Source: Morinoia aosen
Lineage: Eukaryota; Arthropoda; Malacostraca; Amphipoda; Talitridae
DNA: 64,000 nt
Assembly (NCBI GenBank): GCA_030386875.1
Contig: CM059575.1
Location: 14,160,293 to 14,224,292 of the forward strand
Reading direction: 5' to 3'
In this document: in pieces, positions 43,733 to 56,092 of the stretch
Layout of the letters: each line of letters opens with the position of its first letter
Position numbering within the stretch: position 1 is the first letter of the stretch
Translations under genes and position numbers: made by a program
Notes under the pieces: generated by a model
The model's input: only the letters and a program-made list of their open reading frames with translations
What the model was told of the DNA's origin: nothing
Database searches by the model: none

Positions 43733-44628
43733 AGATTTCTGGCAACAGGAGACTCATACAGAACAATAGCTTACAGCTACCGTCTTGGCCATTCAACCGT
43801 CCAAAGTATTGTTCTACAAGTATGCAACGCGATAATAAAGAATCTAATGAGAGAAGCTATTTCAACTCCGAGTGAAGAAACCTGGAAGAAAATTGCTAGT
43901 GACTATTGGACGCAATGGAACTTCCCCTATTGCATTGGTGCACTAGATGGTAAGCATGTAGTTATTGAAGCACCAGCAAATAGTGGCTCCCTCTTCTTCA
44001 ACTATAAGAAGAGATTTTCTGTTGTGCTATTAGCATTGGTTGACGCAAATTACCGTTTCATATGGATAGATGTTGGATCCTTTGGTAAGAACAGTGACAG
44101 TGGAGTTTTTACCAACTCCAAATTTTGCAAACATCTCGACGAGAACCAGCTTCATGTACCAAATGATGTCGCACTTCCTGGGACCAAAGTGGTTGTAATG
44201 TAATAGTAGGAGATGAAGCCTTCCCTCTGAAGAGAAATTTAATGCGGCCATACCCAGGCACACAAACTGAACATTGTGTAAAAAAAAGGATATTTAACTA
44301 CAGGTTATCTAGAGCACGGAGGATGGTTGAATGCTCATTTGGTATACTAGCTCAAACCTTCAGGTTATATTTCAGAAAACTGAAAGCTAATCCTATGAAT
44401 GCTAGTGCAATCATTACAACAACATGCATACTTCAAAATATTATACACCCTAACATCACATCGGTCGCGGAAAGCACTGACACTCTCTCTCCAAATACAG
44501 CAAATTTACTTCCAATGAAAGGAAGAGGTGGAAATGCAACAACGGAGGCTTTTTGCGTCAGAGAAACATTGAAAGGTTATTTCAGCTCTCCAGTAGGGTC
44601 AGTGCCATGGCAAAATGATAAAATATAA
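43733..44628 (+). pseudogene. Harbinger transposase, frameshifted
   Basis: The main part opens after an apparent splice acceptor (CCTGTTACAG at about 43733) with FLATGDSYRTIAYSYRLGHS and continues through NFPYCIGALDGKHVVIEAP (first catalytic Asp) and SLFFNYKKRFSVVLLA. The second Asp region is FIWIDVGSFGKNSDSGVF. At about 44195-44203 the frame breaks after KVVVM. The next piece, in another frame, is IVGDEAFPLKRNLMRPYPG, RIFNYRLSRARRMVECSFGI (third catalytic acid region) and a C-terminus ending at TAA 44626. An upstream exon is not identified. With one frameshift the copy is only recently inactive. Confidence 0.9.
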
Positions 44629-44653
44629 ATATTCATAATATTACAAAACAAAC

Positions 44654-45092
44654 CTTCAAAACCCATCTGCTGGCCCATTTCTGTCCAAATTCTTCGTTTG
44701 GCCACCGCATCACTGTAGTGTGAAGATCTAAGATCGTACAATTTTAGCTTCAGCTTCACAGCTTCAATTAGCATTTCGTCTGAAAGCATACGGTGTGCTT
44801 AGAGTCACATGTCATGTAATGGTTCAATATATTGTGCATTGAACTTATGTATTAGTTTCTCTATATGTTAACGTGAATAACACCGAAAGTAAAGAACTGT
44901 GTTAAAGCTCAATTTGAGTATATGCAGGGGAAATGACACAGATAACTTTCAAGATTATAAACCAACATTAATATCAAAGTTAACATGAGCGAATTTTGTT
45001 TATATAACTGATAAATAAAGTTTCATTCTTAATTCAATTGTTTACTTACCTTTTGCATGATCCCACTGCATTGCGTCGTCAGAATTTTCCAT
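44654..45092 (-). CDS. Harbinger accessory protein with MADF domain, two exons, 3' end lost
   Basis: Two minus-strand exons fit exactly in phase. Exon 1 is 45092-45050 (MENSDDAMQWDHAK plus one base) with a consensus donor AAAG|GTAAGT. Exon 2 is 44779-44654, preceded by TGCTTTCAG and opening DEMLIEAVKLKLKLYDLRSS. The sequence LYDLRSSHYSD...KRRIWTEMGQQM is the MADF (Myb/SANT-like) DNA-binding domain that accompanies Harbinger transposases and helps their nuclear import and end binding. A donor follows at 44653-44652 (AAG|GTTTG). No downstream exon fits because the transposase 3' end starts there, so the C-terminus appears deleted. Confidence 0.75.
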
Positions 45093-45394
45093 TATAGATG
45101 GAAGTTCATGTAACTAACAATTGCCGCTGGCACAGAAACAAACAACACCACTCCTCCTTAAACGAAGTCCAGGACGTCACTGAACCGTTGCTAGTTCACA
45201 CTAGCCGTGCCAGGCACATACCATGCCAGTCACGTCCCGGTCAAAATATCTTTTGCCTCGACCGGTACGGGACTGCCTGGCATGGCCCGTGCCTGGCACG
45301 GCTAGTGTGAATGCTTGCCTAGAAATACATTAAACAATAGTGGACTGGAGCGTGCCTGGCATGTGCCCGGCAGTATGGTGTGAATCAGCCCTTA

Positions 45395-45703
45395 AAGTTC
45401 GGGGATGCGGTGGGTTCTAGTCGTGGACCTAAAAAGCTAGAATTCATTAGGTATCAGAACATGGCATATGGTTTTGGCAACGATTAGTTGTAACAAAATA
45501 TAACATAACCTAAGGTTACAAATTTTTATGATCACAACATAACTTTCTAGGTCAGGAAAGGCTAGCCAATATCAACCGATACATGATTGCGTAAATTCGT
45601 GACCAGAGAAGATTCATATGATATAGAGACTTCAAGACTACATAATACTGAAGGAAAGAAACTTTATTACTATTGGAAAACTTAGTAAATTCCTATTATT
45701 AAT
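45395..45703. other. Unassigned stretch
   Basis: Short AT-rich interval between the Harbinger and the next foldback element. Nothing was recognised. Confidence 0.5.
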
Positions 45704-45711
45704 GACCCTTG

Positions 45712-46706
45712 GGTAAATGTTGAGGAGAGGACCATAATCGATTTCTCACTTTTCGGTGCCTAAACATAACTAATTAGATACAAATGAACAATTTTTCTGC
45801 TAGGAACTTCTCTCGTCGGAAATGAATATTTAACTAGTAACAGCGGTAAATTAGATTAGTACCGCAACTCTAGTGTTTGAAGCGGGAAGTAATTCATCGA
45901 GCGCGGCGGATGGCTACACTACAATGGACTCTCCCTTCCGACGCGCTCGAATGATTGTGCAAGCGCGGCAAAAATAAGGGGAAGACCCCAAATAGACTGC
46001 GACATGGGGGAAGACTCTAATGGACTCTCCCATTAACGGTCAAGTAATCGTCGGTTAATCGATAGCTTAAATGACATCCTCTTCTGTAAGAATTGTTTCT
46101 AACCTGCGGCTGTAGTCAGAAGACATTATTCTTTGTATGAAGATTCAGTTTCGTAGTCTACTGCAATCGAACGTTCCTTTTCGGAGGGCGGCGGGTAGAG
46201 TTACGCAGCTTCGACAAAGAAATGATGTAAGAGCTATTTTTTTCGTGGCCGGTGATGAATGAATAGCGAGAGAGGTACTGAATTAAAAATTGCGGTCTTC
46301 CTCTTGGCCGCATTGACATGACCGCAGCTTCCACCACGGTATATTGTGGGTTCGACGTATCTGGCAACATTCAAATTATTAGCAGTCTTTCGCAGCGACC
46401 GATATAACTCGTTAAATACTCAATCACCCAAAATTAGGAAATTTCCTAGATATAAGTATTCACTAACCCGGTCGCGCTAATACTTCTGTGTGATAACCTT
46501 TACTGTGTTATTAACTAAAAGATCCTAGAAGTGGGTTCAGGCTCCGCGGGGTGAGCAAAGACGAAAATTAACATACTGCTATAACTTGTTAAATATTCAT
46601 TTCCGACGGAAAGTGCATAGACGGAAAATTGTTTATTTACATCTAATTAGCTATGTTGAGGCACCGAAAAGTGGGAAATCGATCATGGTTCTCCTCAACA
46701 TTTACC
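45712..46706. mobile_element. Foldback DNA element, copy 2, perfect 8-bp target duplication
   Basis: A 995-bp element with ~190-bp inverted arms starting GGTAAATGTTGAGGAG, flanked by GACCCTTG at 45704-45711 and again at 46707-46714. The arms share words with copy 1 at 1483-2209, such as AAATGAGTATTTAA/AAATGAATATTTAA and GAGCCTGAACYCACTTCTAG. No ORF with transposase features. Family assignment is unknown. Confidence 0.8.
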
Positions 46707-46789
46707 GACCCTTGTTATAGAGAATACAAACATATAAACTGAGATGATACGGAATACAAAATAAAATATGGAAGACAACCCACAGCTAC

Positions 46790-48806
46790 GGATTGCATCA
46801 CAAAAAAATGCTCTTACTGCAAATTAGTTCTCAAGAAGAGGATGGCGTCAACCAAGTTTTCTTTCAGTCGTCTTCAAACAGACTTGATGCGTAGAGCGGA
46901 AAACATGCGTTTAACACTAACTTGGGTTGGTAGTAAAGCAGTAACAGCAGTTGCAGCATCCTGAACAATTTTTGAGTACGATCGTATAGCTCCATTTTTT
47001 GTTAACTTTGAAGTCCTACCGATACTTAATGCTGCTGGACGGCAGCATCAAAATAATATCTGAATCTGATGATTTGCATTATATGGTTTGAGGTTTTTAT
47101 GCAACGCTTCGTTTTGTTTTTATGCGTTCTTCCCATCTAAAAACTTTTCATATTCATTTTCGGACGACTAGGACTTTGCTGGAGACGAACTTCTTTCTGT
47201 AGCAGCAGAATTCGCTGTACCTTCATTTTCTTGGGTTTCAATTTCTTTTACTCCTGTCATGCGAAGAGCCACTTAAAAAGTGCGGTTATGCTTTCATTCG
47301 CTGAGTTCCACTAAAATCCTTTACATGAGATCTACATGAAATGCTCCTAGTAGGATATTATTATCAAGAAGAGTGTCTGTTCGTTGTACGATAGAGTCCT
47401 TGATTTCTTCTACCAGATATCCGCCAATTTTAGTCAGGTGAAATATTCATCATTTATTCCTTTACAAAAGACCTGGTGTCATATTGGAGTATTGAAATTT
47501 GTTAGTAACAATAACGCATGCGATAAGATTTCTTAGTTTCAGACATTCAACTTGTTCCCTGTGAAAATCTGACACTGTCAATTCAGGGTTAGCCATTTCT
47601 TATAATACAGATTTTAATTCAAGGATGCGTTCTGCCATTAATTAAGTGCTACCTTATCTTGTTGTCTGATCGCTTTTCTTTGCTCTTCTTTTAAGAATAG
47701 CGGCAATCTTCGGATTTTGGGCTCGAGTTGCGGTGATCTATACCACACGAATTAATTTTCTTGCGTCCACTCCCAGAAGTCCATCACAAATTGCTAACTG
47801 AAGTGTATGTACTGCACAGCGCGTATGATGTTGTTTTTTGCATAAATTACAATTGTATCCAGTGATGAATAGAATTCTGTAAAACAATTTGGTGGTACCT
47901 TGAAATTTTTCTCATTCAAAGTCGTTGTCACCACTTGTCACTCTATTGAAATCAACACCACTGTCACCTTATTCTTACTTATTGTCTTGACTTAATTTTT
48001 CCTCAGTTTCTATAATATTGCTTGCATTGTCTCACTATTGCCAGAATCTTTTTTTTTGCAAGCCATATTTATCCTTAACAATACACACTTTTTTCAAAAG
48101 AATCACTTGAATGATGAGCTTCTGTGTCTTTTCTACATAATGTGTGGATAGTTGGTAAAACCAGGAATATAATAATAATAATGTGTGGATAGCTACTTCA
48201 TTATCATCATTCATAAATTGCACTTTTACTGCAATGTAATTCATCCTCATACATGTGCAAGTATCCATCTTCAAAACAAAAGAACTTATCGTTAGTTAGG
48301 TTTTTCAGCAGTACCTTTTGGTGACTTGCTTTTTGAATAATGAGTAACCTTATGTTATCCCTATCAGAGGGTACTCCCATATTTTTTGCAAGTTCACGCT
48401 AAAGTTTTTGAGATGGAGTTAGTGAAAAACTGGGAGAAAACAATCTTCACAGTCATTTCAATGACGGCGGCGACGAATCTTTTTTTTGTCATTGTTTCAT
48501 TGTTATAGTAATCTTTTCTGTGATTAAATCGAAGCAACATCCGGTTGCTTCACTTGCTTTGACGTTGATGTAGTAACGCTTGCGGCTGCTTATTCACTTT
48601 TCTCATTACCTTACTGAAAAATATGATGCTTTCCATTCAGATGCCTTTTCAAATTTTATGCTCTTGTGGGTGAATGAGATTTTTCCCCCAGTAAAACTTA
48701 ATTTTTCTCGACACTCTTCTTCTATAGCACCTTTAGCTTTACACTTATAAATAAACTTTTTCGTATCTTCACTCAGCTTAAAATGATTAAATACCACTGA
48801 CTTCAA
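46790..48806 (-). pseudogene. hAT transposase relic, minus strand
   Basis: The first piece (48806-48606) has VVFNHFKLSEDTKKFIYKC, the shape of a BED-type zinc finger at the start of hAT transposases. The last piece, at about 46970-46816, reads AATAVTALLPTQVSVKRMFS followed by RRLKENLVDAILFLRTNL, the C-terminal dimerisation region. A stop lies between those parts, and the middle is full of stops and frameshifts. No terminal inverted repeats or target duplication were found, so the element boundaries are unknown. Non-functional. Confidence 0.7.
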
Positions 48807-50650
48807 TTTGTAGAGTTGTATGATCCAATAAAATAAACAAGCTGCAAATTCTACGAAAACAATCTGCTATCTGTAAAAAATACGAAAACATCATAAGCTG
48901 AATAATGAATAAAAGCGAAGCATTGAATTCATTATGAAATAATTCAATAATACCAATGAAACAAAGAGGTCTATCGAAGTCCCCTGTGGGGTCTATAATG
49001 ATGTTCCAGGCTCTCTAATTTGAATTCATATCCTGCATTACCATGAGAATATTTCTTAGGTAACCCTAAATATTGCAAGTAAAAATCTAAAAATTTGATA
49101 TATTTTTTGAATTATTACAGGTTTTACAATTTTCTACATTCTTTTAGCTTTGACGTACCAACCTGAAGATGTAACCCTAAAAATAAACTAACACTAAACT
49201 CTTTCAACATTTATCCTATTATTTTGAATTTGAATCTCTGTATTTACATCTTTTCATATTGAAGATATACTCGACTAGAATGTCGTACAATAAATTTATT
49301 TTTGAATTACAATTTTTACAAATACACTTAATAAGGCCTATTTTATATTTCACATAATATTGGTAGTATATGTACATATAGATACACTTTATTTTACCCA
49401 AAAATATTACTCGCAAAAAAAATGCTTTTCACTTTCTAATAAATTTGAACAACTGTTGGGGGGGGGGGGAAGGTTGGTGAAAATGGGCTATATTTCTGAA
49501 GGGAGGCCTTTCAATGAATCGTTATCAGCAACCACTGGTATAGCGTATAAACGCATTCAATTAACTGAAACAAGAGCAGATGTTGCACAACATCAAATCA
49601 CTGGCGATAACCGGCAACTGATCTCACGTAGCAACGCAACATTGATGGCTGCTAAGAAACAACATAATTGAAGGGCAAAAAGCCCAAGTAGGTTAAGCGC
49701 AATTTTGCTGCTTAGTAGGTCATGCAGCTCGGAGTACCAGGCAAGGAGCCGTCCGTGTTTCACCCGCAGAACTCAAGTAGGGCGACGACACGGACTACTC
49801 AGGATCGTGACAGCATGATGCTCAAATCGGTTTGCTCAAGTAGGACGAGCGCACTTATTAACATGAAAATGGGAAGACGCTTCCTCCAAAGAAAACGTGT
49901 CTAGGACTAACATTAAGCCGATGACTAATATATTCGTTGCGGCATGTTGTTCATATATCTTCGTTTAAAGTTGTGTAGAGTTATTACTTGCATTCCAGCA
50001 GCATTATATTATATTCACTAATTTAATTGTCATAAAATACAGAGTCAAGTGTAAAAATTGATGTATTTCTCTAAATTTGTGCGTTCATTTTTTTCAGTTA
50101 TTGGCTGAGGCATTTCCCGATGAATTATTTCTTCAGGATGAAACCCATTTGGATAATAGGATGGGTAATAGGGTTAGGTTAGCTAGGGGAGTCTATCTTG
50201 TGCAAAGATAATTAGAGACGCCTGGGGATTTTATTAGATAATCTTCGCTCTAATTCGGCATGCGGAACTTTTATCTTTCGTGCATGCTTCTTATAATTTT
50301 TTAATCTTTGTTGTCTGTTCTTCATTTTTAACTTGCGTTTTTCTGTGTAAGTATATACTCTGTACACAAATTAAAAGTTTCCATTGCCCGTACTGCCTTC
50401 AATTTCCTCTTTGCACCTTGTACACTAACTCGTAAGCTTATGTAATTTTTGAGAATGAAAAATTCAGGAATAACCAGAACCTACTGAGAATTGAGTTTCC
50501 GATCTATTGATGTAAATTAGAAGTGCTTTATCCGTTTAGAAATGCTTAGGTTCTGATAAATTAATTTGATTTCAAATAAAAACTCTCCACTTTTTCTGAA
50601 GCATCTGATCACTCGTATTTCAGTAAAATTCAACTAAATAACGCTGGCAA
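48807..50650. other. Unassigned stretch
   Basis: A run of G residues at about 49457-49469. A 103-codon frame at 49360-49671 whose second half (about 49489-49668) reads GRPFNESLSATTGIAYKRIQ and is protein-like but unrecognised. The rest is AT-rich. No supported gene. Confidence 0.35.
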
Positions 50651-50689
50651 TGAAAGAGCTGAAGTGACGAACCCGACATGTTCAAGTGA

Positions 50690-50830
50690 GTTTAAACAAA
50701 CAATGTGAAGCAGAGAGAGTGGTAAAATTATGCAGTATGTATAGTCAGGCTGTCGAAACGGATCAAGTAAGAAACTGGTTCACAAAGTCTCTTTCTGGTG
50801 ATGTGAGCTTGGAAGATATGACATAGATGA
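50690..50830 (+). pseudogene. Possible mariner N-terminal relic
   Basis: The plus-strand reading VVKLCSMYSQAVETDQVRNW, then FTKSLSGDVSLEDM, resembles the second helix-turn-helix of mariner transposases (…YG…W-F-x-x-F-x-S-G-D-x-x-L-x-D). A stop follows at about 50823 and no catalytic part was found downstream. Weak call based on one motif. Confidence 0.4.
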
Positions 50831-50999
50831 AGATGTTTAACATGCTGCAGAAGTGACGCGAGGAAAAATTTTGTGCCTCGGCTGGTTAAAGGCATAATAT
50901 CTACTCAAGACATTAAAGAGCAAGGCACAAAGTACGCTTCAAAGAGATTCTTGTGTTTCGAACAATATCCTCTCGAAACGAAAGGGAATTAATAAAAAC

Positions 51000-53045
51000 G
51001 GATAAATCGTTCGTGAGTAAAAGTTCAATGGCATTGAGTAATCCTTGCAAGTAAAAAATTGTCAAAAATTATTCATTGTAAACAAATTATGAGTTGAAAT
51101 TTAGAAGTATTGTAATCTTTTCAGCACTATATTCGTACTCGGTTCAACATCTAAGTCAACGACAGTGTATGGAGGGCTTCAGTAAATGCATTTATTACGG
51201 ACATTTATTATGATATTCATCTTTTGCCTCATATAATTTCGTAAAATCGCCTATGACTTATTGTAAAAATAAATGCCACTTATTTCAGAAATTAATTACT
51301 TTCAGCGGGGTTGGGTCCTCTCAACTGTGTAGAAAATGCAACCATCTATGTTCGATATGATTTATGTACTATTCATTTAAGAGTATGGTGTAGAAAATTA
51401 AATCATTTCGATCAGGAAATAAAATAAATGACAAATGGATTAATTATATTCAGCAGATTTGTTAACAACAAATGAAGCAAGTTCAAAGTTTAAAGTGAGC
51501 TAGGGCGGAGCCGTCCTCCAGTTGGCTTGATCGTTGCGTGTCTTGGGAATGACGCTTGGTACGTTCAGGTCCCGTCGGCCGTAAGGAGATGCGGTCGAGG
51601 AACAGGACGCGCCCGCTCAGAGTCTGAGAAGGAATTAGGAAGATTAGCGAACAAATAAGAGTAATTCCAGTTAGCCGTAGCAAGTTCCAGTTCCTTTCGT
51701 AGATAGAAGTTATAGGTTATACGTTGAACGTTATAAGTTATAGGGTTATACGTTGTAGGTTATAAGTCGTACGTTATATTGAATGGGTGACTCATCAACA
51801 ATTCCCAGCTCACTAAAATGGTTATTCCCAGTCTATGAACCATAGTCCACACACCTCCAATAGTTAGTGAGCCTCTGAAGTGCAGCCGCGGAAGCTAGAA
51901 GAGTAGACGGAGAGCGTGGCAGCCGTGCTGACGTCTCAGCCCATCATGATGGGCCGGTAGCTAGTAGGGTGGAGAATAAAGCACATCTCTCGAGCGGCGC
52001 GGAGAGCCTCGCTGAGTTTTTACGAAACTGCAGAACTTATTCTCTGAGAGGCAAAAATAGAAGTTAGTTCGATAACGGGCAGTGGTGATCTGCTGAAGAT
52101 CGTCTTGGCTTGGCTACGTAAGCTTTGCTCACAATGAGGGTGCATTCAGGTGGTTGCACTCAGGTCAAGTAATGACAATTGCGTACTATGGTGTAGACAG
52201 AGAAGGCCAATTTTTGGTGAGCTGGGAATACTATCATAAAGATGTGAAATCGAGCGAATAATTCTAGAATTATCGTAACACTTAATGGCAACGTAAATTC
52301 CTATGCACAAAGGAAGGGAATCCAAAATATAGCCCCAAAGCAACTGCAGGAAATCCTGCAGATTTCTGCACATATTGTAGGGTCCGGCGACTGGGTATGA
52401 AAAAAAGCATACAAATTCAATATTATTTATTCACTATTCACTGAAAAATCAAGCCACACCATTATCACAAACTAAAATATGGCAAAATGAGTTTAAAAAT
52501 GGTGATGCTACCAACCCAAACAAAGAAAATAGGTACTTAAACGGACAGCAGCGTATATAAAAAAATATTGTCCGTGGGATAAAAACAATCACTAAATCAA
52601 CAATATTTAAAATGCATCATCATCAGAGAATAATTCTTGCACCCCGTTCTACAGTCACATGCTATATGTTTTGTACCGTGTATAATTTACAAAGATTACT
52701 GACTCTAACACTAAACGTAGTGACATCTTACAGCGCTTTGTATACTACGCATTGTTTATATTCAATAAACATACTGAGCAATGAGCTGCAGGAATGAAAA
52801 TCCATTTGGTCGCGTACATTGAGGGAACAAAGTTGAAACCGTGCTGAGTGTGAAAGACAAGAAAAAGAGTGAATTGTCCTGAAATTAAAAAGCTGTGAGG
52901 CGTAACAAAATAAAATACAGAAAATTAAGAATATTACAGCTCAAATGAGGTTCATTTCACAATTCTAAATCCCTCATATTAGCTGCGGTTAAAAAACAAC
53001 CATATCGTTACTCATGAATTAATAAAGTCCTGCACTTAGCAGTTG
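51000..53045. other. Unassigned stretch with a GC-richer block
   Basis: At 51483-51720 the minus strand has a 77-residue stop-free stretch with a hydrophobic segment (ITLICSLIFLIPSQTLSG), but it lacks any ATG. A short degenerate tandem of GTTATA-CGTT words occupies about 51710-51780. The block 51880-52030 is GC-rich. No gene can be supported. Confidence 0.35.
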
Positions 53046-53052
53046 CGAAACA

Positions 53053-54620
53053 TTAAGCGTGAGGAAGATCTTTGTAAAAATTTTGGTAGATGGGTGGTAT
53101 GAAATTTAGCAGGTGCATCAAGTCTTCGTATTTTTCCTTGCTGATGAAAATACTGTCCGAAGAACTTTCCAAAATTATTTCATGGCCTGGCAACGTAGGA
53201 TAGTCAAGTTGGTATTCCTCGTCACTTTCTGTTGTCTTGTAGAAGACAGTTGCAGAATTTCTACCAACCTTAAAGGCTCTCAGTTTCAAAAAATTGAATT
53301 TCGTACCAGCATTTGTGCGAGTTGGATTGAAGTGGCGGGAATCAACGAGTGTATCTATCCCAGCAAATCTATCTTTCATGTCAATAAGTTTGAATGGATT
53401 AATTTTCCTTGATTTTGAGACTAAATCGTACCATTCTTCTTTTAAATAGATTAATTTGTTCTTGGCCTTTTTTTCAATAATTGCGAAATCTCGATCATTG
53501 GGCAAATAGCTATGACCAGTTTCCATGAAAGTGTGCTCCCAAGACTCAAACGCTTTGATGTCACACATGTACATGAAGAGGCACATAACTGCCTTATTTC
53601 TATTTTGTCCCCCGCAAGCATCACTGAATGTTTGAACATTTTTTATTTGGGAACAATCTATAGAATTCAGGTATGCTAAAATGCTTGAACAGATTTCTTT
53701 TGATCCTCGTTTTCCTTCACTCTCTAGCCACATGGCCATATGACCTCCGTTGTCTTTTCCAGTATTAATACCTACGTTGTACACCCAAAGTTGACGCTTA
53801 TAAAGCACGGATGAAGTATTCAGCCGTGGCAATGGTTAAGTTTTCTGCATATCGAACGTAAATGACAATGGAGATGCGTCATTTTTTGCTAGCTCTCTGG
53901 ACTGATTTAGCTTCGATCTGGCATTTTGAGCTCGACTATGATGTTTTTCCAGGTCTGATTTAGTATCCATTTTGCTCACCAAGTATGCCGATTTCATTTT
54001 CATTGCCGCTGCATCGCAAACAGTACAGGTATCCGTTTTTGGAACATAAATACCAATCTTATACTTGGCGAATTCCCTGTAGAAAATGGGTTTACTCACA
54101 CATTCGGCATTACATTCGGTTTGGTTTTTGATAAAGAGATCGTAAAGAATCGGTTTTGACAGATTTTCATTGGAATATAACTTACTACTGTTCGAATAGT
54201 GGCTGGTAAATTTTGGAAATGAGTCTAAAAACTTTCTAATGCATTTTTTTTCGTATTCTGATGTTTTGTTATAGCAAACTGATCCCCTTTCATCAGGAGA
54301 GCACATTTTCCCTCTACATTTCTTATTCAAACAATACTCGATTCGCATTTTAGAAATTCCAAGGGTTTTGAGATACACTTCTTTACAAACCCTAATATTT
54401 TTTAAAAACATAAGTGCGAGACTTGGACTTCTTACTACTTGCGTACACTCTTTTTGGCGGGTTTTCAGTTATTGTTATTGATAATGAAATTTGACTGCGC
54501 TTGCCAATTTTGACTACTCCAAAATCTTTCAAATAAATTTTTGCATTTATTTTCTGTTAAGTCATTACAGTTGCAACGGCAGTTACACTGGTGACGTACA
54601 AATTTTTTTTTTCCATATGT
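53053..54620 (-). pseudogene. DDE-transposase-like gene broken by one stop and an N-terminal frameshift
   Basis: From 54411 to 53053 the minus strand reads in one frame of about 452 codons interrupted only by TAA at 53833-53835, just after FTFDMQKT. The conserved segments belong to a transposase-like family found in many arthropods: CKEVYLKTLGISKMRI, SHYSNSSKLY, KTDTCTVCDAA, then after the stop FSDACGGQNRNKAV and TGHSYLPNDRDFAIIEKK. An upstream piece in another frame (about 54620-54540) has HQCNCRCNCNDLTENKCKNL, the usual Cys-rich start of the family. The superfamily may be Sola-like, but I could not verify this. The element ends were not located. Confidence 0.75.
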
Positions 54621-54893
54621 TTACCGCTTCGCGTGAAATAGCAGCGTCCAGAATTCCTCGTTAATTTCCTCGCAATATATGAGCGTTGCAATGGTCCAAG
54701 AGGACTTCGTAAAACTTCCGTACTGGGACCCATTTGCCCATTCGAACTTGAATCCACTGCTGCTGCGACGGACGAATATGTCGCTGCAGTCGTTCCGGAT
54801 GTCGATGCGACTGCGACTCCACGCTGGAAACAGTCGCTGGCCTCTTTTGATGACCTGAAAATCAAAGAATTTATTGCAATCCGAGAATGACAA
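54557..54893 (-). other. Block open in three minus-strand frames upstream of the transposase
   Basis: After a good acceptor-like TTTGATTTTCAG at about 54855, all three minus-strand frames stay open for 60 or more codons. One is Ser/Ala/Thr-rich (VAVASTSGTTAATYSSVAAA), another has RMGKWVPVRKFYEV. The block is GC-richer than its surroundings. It may be the 5' exon of the transposase gene or a host exon. I cannot choose the frame. Confidence 0.3.
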
Positions 54894-54920
54894 GCATGGA
54901 ACAGATCAGTACATAAAAAC

Positions 54921-55169
54921 TTAAACCGATTTAAAAATACGATGAAGTGTGGGCACAGGGTCTCCGAACATGGTAGAATGTGTGCCGCTAAACACTACCC
55001 AAACCCAGTCTATCATGAACTTATAGCCTGTACAGTGTACAGTCCAAACTTTGGTTTGCCTGTTATGTGTTTTCAATGCAGTGCCTAGATTCTTCCCTTC
55101 TGTTCCGTCTTCGTATTCAAACTGCTTAATGAAATCCGATCTTCTTTCCTGACAGCTGTAAGATTTCAT
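54921..55169 (-). CDS. Unrecognised 82-codon minus-strand ORF
   Basis: An ATG-to-TAA frame opening MKSYSCQERRSDFIKQFEYE with protein-like composition and a Trp-rich part (KFMIDWVWVVFSGTH). It lies just upstream of the transposase-like gene on the same strand and may belong to the same element. No family is recognised and it could be chance. Confidence 0.25.
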   Translation of the reverse strand: MKSYSCQERRSDFIKQFEYEDGTEGKNLGTALKTHNRQTKVWTVHCTGYKFMIDWVWVVFSGTHSTMFGDPVPTLHRIFKSV

Positions 55170-56092
55170 AATTTGCAGAGCGCAAATCTTGCTGAGTTTC
55201 TAATTATGTACGTTTTCATTCAAGACTGAAACTTTTTTTTGGATACGCACGAATGCCCCAAATTTAATTACTATTTGCAACGCATCGTAAGTTACAGCTT
55301 GTTTCATCACACTCGTCGAACCTCCTTTTAGAATTCATAACGAAGAATTAATTCCGCACAACTGCCTCCAATCATCCCAAATTTTTATGCGCTTTTCTGC
55401 CTCATTTCTGTATTCTACACTCGAATCAAGATTTGCGGCCTGACTTATTTTCAAGTACGAAAAAGACCTCAAACTCCTCTAACACGCCCTTATTCAATGT
55501 TACGTTCCTCATCCTTGAAGCCTTATTCATAGCTCACCTCATACTCACACCGCAGCTTGTTAGTGCTACGTTTTACGTCTAACTCAAACCCCCTAATGAC
55601 TTAGCCTTTCCAGAATATTTAGATCAGACGAAAGCATACACGCTTCTCAAAAGTATCATAAAGCCTGTTGCGGTAAAAATACCTAATTTTAAGCTTCAAA
55701 TAAAGAAAATCAAAAATCAAGGGCTCAAAATCAAGAATCTCTAAGCCCCTAGCAATATTTTTAATGTGACAGAAAGAAGTGGTGTTCATAGATAACAAAA
55801 TATTAGTGTGATATAAACTAACTCTCAACATAAAATTACGTAAATGTATCCTCTTTCCTTGAAGAGCGGGTGGAAAATAATTTCATCTGAATACCATAAT
55901 TCCGTTCATTTTGAAATAGTGTCCAATGAACGGAACGCACTCGGATATCTAGGATAAAATGAAAAAGTTACAAGAATTTATATCCTGAAAAAAGGAAGTT
56001 CATTTCTACAAATGAAATTCCATTCGAAACTGAGGGGTGCTATTTTATACTGCGGTGATGGACCCGGCTTAGTGTTGATCTCAAAATCATAC
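55170..56092. other. Unassigned stretch
   Basis: AT-rich with no recognised gene or repeat. Confidence 0.5.

Larger units (their letters stand above)
43452..45391 (+). mobile_element. PIF/Harbinger transposon, nearly complete
   Basis: A 1940-bp element with perfect ~38-bp terminal inverted repeats (GGGCTGATTCACACCATACT). TTA flanks it on both sides (43449-43451 and 45392-45394), the classic PIF/Harbinger 3-bp target. The ends also have subterminal inverted repeats rich in GCCTGGCACGG. Inside are a DDE_Tnp_4-type transposase on the plus strand and a spliced MADF-domain gene on the minus strand, the two-gene layout of Harbingers. The near-identical ends suggest recent insertion. Confidence 0.93.

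Noticed and set aside
51483..51720. Minus-strand frame with a signal-peptide-like hydrophobic start and a dibasic KR site, reminiscent of a neuropeptide precursor
   Set aside because: The frame has no ATG; its apparent start is a TTG and the upstream in-frame stretch meets a stop. No amidation signal or known peptide motif follows.
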